NCBI RefSeq assembly: GCF_001005315.1
Contig: NZ_LBMG01000032.1
Location: 1-64,000 of the forward strand
Source: Kordia jejudonensis
GTDB taxonomy: Bacteria > Bacteroidota > Bacteroidia > Flavobacteriales > Flavobacteriaceae
Reading direction: 5' to 3'
DNA length: 64,000 bases
Shown: in pieces, positions 59,772 through 64,000 of the stretch
Numbering within the stretch: the first letter of the stretch is position 1
Layout of the letters: each line of letters begins with the position of its first letter
Position numbers and translations under genes: made by a program
Notes under the pieces: model-generated
Database searches by the model: none
What the model saw: the letters and a program-made list of their open reading frames with translations, nothing else
What the model was told of the DNA's origin: nothing

Positions 59772-61452
59772 TTTTGAGTTTATGTATATTAAAAATTATA
59801 AAATATAATATTGGTGTTAATACCAGTGTAGTAATAATGTACAACCAAAAATGATCAAACTGACAAAACTTTAATATAATACTAGAAAAATTTGTAAGGT
59901 ATTTGTATATGATGTAAACCGTAGTAAGACCAACCAAAAGAGCAATTATTATAGTTATATTACGAGTTATCTTACTCCATTCTTTATAGAAATAATATAT
60001 TAAATTACAATATATTATCAAACCTGAAATAAAAAGAAAAAGGCTGAAAGAAATTATAATTTCACAGTTAATTTCAGAAATTACCTTCACTATGGTCACA
60101 GGTATTTTATTTATAGTAGTTGAACCTAATTTAAAAATATCTATATAAAAATCGGGATTAATTTCATCCTTTGATAAAGTCATAAAAATCTCATCATCAT
60201 TTATGAAGTAAAAATTTTTTATAAATGATTTTTCCAAATTACCACTCTTAGAGTTTTTATAAGAAATATTTTCTGAAATTATTTTTGAATCTGATCCAAT
60301 GAGAATTTTTTCGTTTGGATAATGGTTGTTGAATCGCTTCAAACCTAGACAGCTTATATATTTACCATCATTAATTTCGTAAAGTTTTAAGCAAAAATCT
60401 TTTATGATACGCTGATTAGCAATGTTTTTTAAAATATGATTACTGATGACTAAGCCATTACCATAGTCTGAATGATTGTAAAACTTATATCCATTAATTT
60501 GAAAAAAATCATAATCTAACTGATTCTTTAATAATTCAATGTGATCATTACTTTTGTTTTCTTTGAATCGATCTACAGGAAATCTTATTAGTATCAATTG
60601 ATTAATTTTCTCTATTCCAATCAAACTATTTTCAATATCTTCAAAATCGTTATCAGTTTTTTCATTGTACTCATGGTTGAAATCACTTATAATTATTAAT
60701 GTTTTTTGCGTGTTATCTCTTTCAATCAAACGATTTTCTGATATTTTCCTGTAGATATTAAAAAAGTTAGAATTGATATCTAATTTACCATTTATAAAAT
60801 CTTCATTTCGTTTCCTCAAAATTTCTATACATGATATAAACTTTTCATTATTCATGTCTAGATTATCAATATTTTTATGAATTTGAGCCCAAGAGTCATC
60901 TCCCATGTATATCATAATGTCAACATCAAGATTATCACTTTGTTGATTTAAGTATTTTAATAATATATATAATGAAATGAAATCTTCTGCTGCCAAATTT
61001 AAATAGTCAAGATCTTTATCATGTTTTTTTTCTTCATTGATAATTTTGATTAGTTCTTTATTCGTTTCTTTCTGTTTAATCAAATTCGTTTTTAATAGGC
61101 TAGTTTTGTCTAATAGAATTATTATACTTCTGTCGATGCTGTCGTTATGTTTCATAATATTTGTCAGATCGATTTCATTCTTTGGTAATACATTATTGTT
61201 AATCTCATAATGTTCTGCTACAGTTTTTAAGAAAAGAGACGGTTCAGAAAAATATTCATAGTCTAAGTTATTAGTTAGTGTTCCGCTGAACAATAATGGT
61301 AACATAACTCTTAGAATACTAGCGAGTAGAAAAGTAGCACAGACTTTACCTAGTTTATCTTTAATAAAAGGTCTTATAAATTCTTTTTCAAAAATCAAAA
61401 GATAAATTAATAATACTGTAAAGGATAATATGAGAACTATAAACTTAGACAT
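59755..61452 (-). CDS. Multi-pass membrane protein with vWA-like domain
   Basis: A 565-residue protein between the motor genes. Two N-terminal helices (FIVLILSFTVLLIYLLIF and FLLASILRVMLPLLFSG) are followed by a large soluble region (about 60-440) with a von-Willebrand-A-like pattern: SIIILLDKTSLLKT as a degenerate metal-site strand, DIMIYMGDDSWAQ, and KTLIIISDFNHEY as the fourth strand. Three more helices lie at the C-terminus (SLFLFISGLIIYCNLI, ITIIIALLVGLTTVYII and WLYIITTLVLTPILYFII). The start is the ATG at 61452, overlapping the channel gene by 8 bp; the frame to 61494 lies inside that gene. I do not know a named family with this arrangement. It replaces the ZorC or ZorD seen in type I/II Zorya. 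Confidence 0.7.
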   Translation of the reverse strand: MSKFIVLILSFTVLLIYLLIFEKEFIRPFIKDKLGKVCATFLLASILRVMLPLLFSGTLTNNLDYEYFSEPSLFLKTVAEHYEINNNVLPKNEIDLTNIMKHNDSIDRSIIILLDKTSLLKTNLIKQKETNKELIKIINEEKKHDKDLDYLNLAAEDFISLYILLKYLNQQSDNLDVDIMIYMGDDSWAQIHKNIDNLDMNNEKFISCIEILRKRNEDFINGKLDINSNFFNIYRKISENRLIERDNTQKTLIIISDFNHEYNEKTDNDFEDIENSLIGIEKINQLILIRFPVDRFKENKSNDHIELLKNQLDYDFFQINGYKFYNHSDYGNGLVISNHILKNIANQRIIKDFCLKLYEINDGKYISCLGLKRFNNHYPNEKILIGSDSKIISENISYKNSKSGNLEKSFIKNFYFINDDEIFMTLSKDEINPDFYIDIFKLGSTTINKIPVTIVKVISEINCEIIISFSLFLFISGLIIYCNLIYYFYKEWSKITRNITIIIALLVGLTTVYIIYKYLTNFSSIILKFCQFDHFWLYIITTLVLTPILYFIIFNIHKLKNEEIQ

Positions 61453-62926
61453 TATTCTTTTTTGTAATCCACTTCCATGATCGTTTCCAAACACTTTGTT
61501 TAGCTAAACGATTGGTAGTTTTTATTTCTCCTAAAATAGCTTCCAAAACTTTCTCATTTCGTTCAAGTTTAGAAGACACTTCTTTTTTTAACTCATCAGA
61601 TTTTTGAGTTAAATCATTTAACAATGACAGGTTAGCCAATTGACTTCTGTTATCTTCAAATGTTTTCACCATCAAATCTTCTTCACGAATCGTCACTTCT
61701 TTGATGGCTTTAATTTTTATTGCTGTATGCTCACGAAGTTCATCCAAAGACTTTATCATAATGTCATCTACATTTTTAACTGTATCTGTAATTAATACAC
61801 CTCTTTCATGTAAAACTTCAAAATGACTTTTTAAGAATTCTAATAAGCCATTATTCAGTGCTACACGTTCATCTAATTTTTCGGCAATTCCTTTGAAATT
61901 GTCTGTTTTCTCTAGTAATGCCATGAAATAGCCTGAAAGTTTTGTTGTACCAACCACAGAAGAATTAAGGATTTGAATGTATTCGTTGAACTTAGATAAA
62001 TCTTTAGTGGTTTCTGTTAGCTTATTCAGAATGGTTATATTGGCTTTGGCAAAAGAAGTAATGTCAATATTTTCGAGGTTTTGTAAAATTTGACCTTGCA
62101 TTTCAATCGCATCATAATTCTTATGAAGTAGCCCTGAGAGTCTATCAATGTTTATAGTGAAATCTTCATTAAATTTCATCAAATTTGAGTTAAAAGCATA
62201 AAACCCTGAGGATTCGCTCAAACTTAAAACAGGAAGTAATTCTGTTTGTACAAACGTGTAAAAATCATTCTTTCCATCTTCTACAACTCTACTCGCACTT
62301 TTATATCTAAAATTAGAGTTTAGTACAGTCCAAAACAGGCCATAGACACTAGCAAACATTGCAATAGAAACGCCAACTAAGAAACCTTGTATTTCAAAAT
62401 CGTTTCCGTTATTAGAAGCTATAATAAAGTTAATGAGTCCAAAAATAATCCCTAATATGGTTCCCATTAAACCTAAATAAAGAGGCGTTGTAATTGTTTG
62501 ATTGATTTCCTCTTCTTCCATGTCAATGTTACGCTCTGTAATGTCTTTAATTAGGTTGAAGTCTGTTGTAGCACCTTTATTTTTTAAAAGGTATACATTA
62601 ATTGCAATGAGGATTTTATTGAAAATTGGAGATATTTTGTTTTTTACTTCAATTAAACTGATGATGTTTTCTTTGAAATATTCATCAGTTGAATCTTCTA
62701 CATAAGAATTGAGTTCGCCCAAAATTGTCGAAGGAGAATTTTTTTGTAAATACTCAGCAGATATATTAAACTTTTTTATTTGAAAAAATCCTTGCTTTGG
62801 TACAATCGCTTTTAACTGTTTTATTTTTTTAGTAGCTTTTAACGCACGAATTGTTTGCATTATGATAATAGCAATAATCATAATGATTTCAAAAAAAGTA
62901 AAAATGTTCATGTAATGATTACTCAT
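61445..62926 (-). CDS. MotA/ZorA-like proton channel with long cytoplasmic tail
   Basis: A 493-residue membrane protein. One helix at the N-terminus (FFEIIMIIAIIIMQTI, about 10-26) and two in the middle (LYLGLMGTILGIIFGLINFII and FLVGVSIAMFASVYGLFWTVL, about 147-203) give the MotA/TolQ/ExbB core, with the glycine-rich GLMGTILGI that faces the channel. A coiled-coil tail of about 270 residues follows (many L, E and K; repeated 'IL..L..' heptads), as in ZorA, where the tail transmits motor motion into the cytoplasm. It overlaps the coiled-coil gene upstream by 8 bp and the vWA-like gene downstream by 8 bp. The partner is the ZorB-like protein two genes later. Confidence 0.85.
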   Translation of the reverse strand: MSNHYMNIFTFFEIIMIIAIIIMQTIRALKATKKIKQLKAIVPKQGFFQIKKFNISAEYLQKNSPSTILGELNSYVEDSTDEYFKENIISLIEVKNKISPIFNKILIAINVYLLKNKGATTDFNLIKDITERNIDMEEEEINQTITTPLYLGLMGTILGIIFGLINFIIASNNGNDFEIQGFLVGVSIAMFASVYGLFWTVLNSNFRYKSASRVVEDGKNDFYTFVQTELLPVLSLSESSGFYAFNSNLMKFNEDFTINIDRLSGLLHKNYDAIEMQGQILQNLENIDITSFAKANITILNKLTETTKDLSKFNEYIQILNSSVVGTTKLSGYFMALLEKTDNFKGIAEKLDERVALNNGLLEFLKSHFEVLHERGVLITDTVKNVDDIMIKSLDELREHTAIKIKAIKEVTIREEDLMVKTFEDNRSQLANLSLLNDLTQKSDELKKEVSSKLERNEKVLEAILGEIKTTNRLAKQSVWKRSWKWITKKNNV

Positions 62927-63620
62927 AGCTAATTTCTGCCTTTTTAGTTATTTTCCATTTGTCACCATACTTGACAGCTTCTCCTTGTACAGATGTAATA
63001 ATCTTTTTGGCACGCTGATCCAATTCATCAACAGATTCACAAGCAGGTTCAATGAATTTTTCTGGAGAATCAGTAGCCATCAGGACATTATCTTCGAAAT
63101 TTAAAAATTCAAAAAAGGCATTAGTTTCATCTTCAATAATAAATTTGTAATACTTACCTTTTCTATCCGTTTTTGACATAGAATCCTCCTTAAAAAAACC
63201 GTCAATATCTGGTTTTGAAGCATACACTATTTTCTTTAAAGTATTAGTGTCCTCAATTGATTTTTGTTTATTGGAAATAGCTTTATGAACATTTTTTTTG
63301 GGTTCATGACTATTTTTTACTAATTTACTATCACTAGATACTTTCTCTAGTTCGTCTCCTAAAGTTGCTAAATCACCAGTAATAATTTTTATTGTTTCTT
63401 CAAATTGACTAAACTTCTTGGCATTTTCATTTGATACTGACGAAAGTTTATTTTTAAGTTCTTCAATTTCTTTTTTTAATTCATCATGATTTAAATTTCC
63501 CATAATATTCTTGTCAGTATTAGATGAAAATGATAACTCACCATCTGAATGCTCAATTTTTTTTTCGAGCTTATCAAGCTGATCCCTAATGGTATTAAGT
63601 ACTGATAACATTTCTTGCAT
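62919..63620 (-). CDS. Coiled-coil protein of the motor operon, unknown function
   Basis: A 233-residue soluble protein. Residues about 1-95 form a long coiled coil (LNTIRDQLDKLEKKIEH; LKKEIEELKNKLSSVSNENAKKF). The middle (about 95-140) is basic and disordered. The C-terminal domain (about 145-230, YYKFIIEDETNAFFEFLNF and ACESVDELDQRAKKIIT) looks like a small alpha/beta fold. I recognise no family and no GrpE, nuclease or ATPase motif. It is the second visible gene of the operon and overlaps the channel gene by 8 bp, so it is probably a cytoplasmic partner of the ZorA-like tail. Confidence 0.7.
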   Translation of the reverse strand: MQEMLSVLNTIRDQLDKLEKKIEHSDGELSFSSNTDKNIMGNLNHDELKKEIEELKNKLSSVSNENAKKFSQFEETIKIITGDLATLGDELEKVSSDSKLVKNSHEPKKNVHKAISNKQKSIEDTNTLKKIVYASKPDIDGFFKEDSMSKTDRKGKYYKFIIEDETNAFFEFLNFEDNVLMATDSPEKFIEPACESVDELDQRAKKIITSVQGEAVKYGDKWKITKKAEISYE

Positions 63621-63626
63621 ACCTAA

Positions 63627-64000
63627 TTAATTTTTAGAGTTAGCAATAATTTTATACGCCAAATTGTTTAATGAACCTACCAACGGATAAAAGAATAATG
63701 TTTCTTCTATTTTAATTCCTGTATCCCCATATAAAGAAGCTTTTTTTCTCTTGATTCCTTCATTCAAATATTTTCGAATATCTCTAGTCAAAGTATCTTT
63801 ATACATGTCAAAATGTCTTGGGTTGATACCAAAATAATTTTTGAAGTTTATTTTTTCATGCAATGAAAACAATAGTTCAATGAATTTTTCATGCTCTTGT
63901 TCGATACTTTGTACTAAAGTTTCTTCATTACCTAAAGTATTATAGGTTATGTTACTTTCAGAAGAAATAGAGTCATTCAAATCACCAATAAGTACACTTT
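63627..64000 (-). CDS. Unknown protein, 5' end outside the window
   Basis: The minus-strand frame is open from the window edge to the stop at 63627; no convincing start codon is seen in it, only a TTG at 63980, so the gene is taken to begin beyond 64000. The visible C-terminal part, more than 120 residues, is polar and charged, with YFGINPRHFDMYKDTLTRD and YLNEGIKRKKASLYGDTGIK and a final NLAYKIIANSKN. No motif is recognised. It is 6 nt from the coiled-coil gene and belongs to the same operon, whose first genes must be looked for past the right edge. Confidence 0.65.
   Translation of the reverse strand, partial: SVLIGDLNDSISSESNITYNTLGNEETLVQSIEQEHEKFIELLFSLHEKINFKNYFGINPRHFDMYKDTLTRDIRKYLNEGIKRKKASLYGDTGIKIEETLFFYPLVGSLNNLAYKIIANSKN

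Noticed and set aside
59010-62926. Flagellar motor or Tol-Exb transport genes
   Set aside because: No flagellar, TolA/TonB or ExbD genes lie near, and the MotA-like protein has a long cytoplasmic tail and the MotB-like protein an OmpA domain, as in Zorya rather than ExbBD.

Overview
The window is low-GC, gene-dense DNA from a member of the Bacteroidota, most likely a marine Flavobacteriaceae of the Kordia type. The evidence is the Bacteroidota promoter (TTTG, 19 nt, TAnnTTTG) in front of rpsF, almost no Shine-Dalgarno sequences, and typical flavobacterial families: DUF6495, S6-S18-L9, a carboxypeptidase-regulatory/TonB receptor, a DUF5117/DUF4953-type metalloprotease, an orphan RebB protein, and a cysteine-synthase/AONS pair like that used for sulfonolipids. 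The genus is an inference.

Layout. 1-2722: LytTR response regulator, rpsF-rpsR-rplI and a DUF6495 gene. 2984-6382: a three-gene operon of two ATP-grasp-like ligases and a zinc deacylase, product unknown. 6773-7555: an ORF-free gap that ends in a strongly structured leader before speA. 7556-13746: polyamine operon (arginine decarboxylase, agmatinase, deoxyhypusine-synthase-like protein), then an acidic protein, Nudix, VOC and a GNAT-nitrilase fusion. 13924-22368: fatty-acid degradation (marR, fadB-like, thiolase, acyl-CoA dehydrogenase, with fadD upstream); a four-helix-bundle gene sits inside the operon and an 18-bp palindrome overlaps the marR promoter. 22681-24367: a RiPP-like locus, a 57-residue DUF1843-like peptide, a hairpin terminator and a radical SAM/SPASM maturase. 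24597-33263: purL, DUF4287/DUF5655, bestrophin, beta-carbonic anhydrase and fumC, separated by repeat-rich gaps. 33484-41582: metallophosphoesterase, DJ-1/PfpI, Crp-type regulator, ABC-F, a frameshifted lipoprotein gene, and a LysR/SbtA bicarbonate-transport locus. 41674-51817: RebB, a dioxygenase, TonB receptor, ArsC-like protein, prfB with its programmed frameshift, metalloprotease, threonine aldolase and DUF1508. 52064-58964: repeat-bearing OmpA protein, YbaB, S9 peptidase, and the probable cysteate synthase/acyltransferase pair.

59010-64000 (continuing past the right edge) is an AT-rich minus-strand operon of at least five tightly packed genes: a partial unknown protein, a coiled-coil protein, a MotA/ZorA-like channel with a long cytoplasmic tail, a multi-pass membrane protein with a vWA-like region, and a MotB/ZorB-like protein. 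It resembles the motor module of Zorya anti-phage systems, but its partners are not ones I can match to a named system. This is my best candidate for an undescribed system; the RiPP locus, the speA leader and the two-ligase/deacylase operon come next.

Dispersed repeats are a second theme: a 161-bp MITE-like element and a second inverted copy 18 kb away, a small hairpin repeat at the left edge that also occurs inside the purL coding sequence, and several families of AT-rich intergenic repeats.
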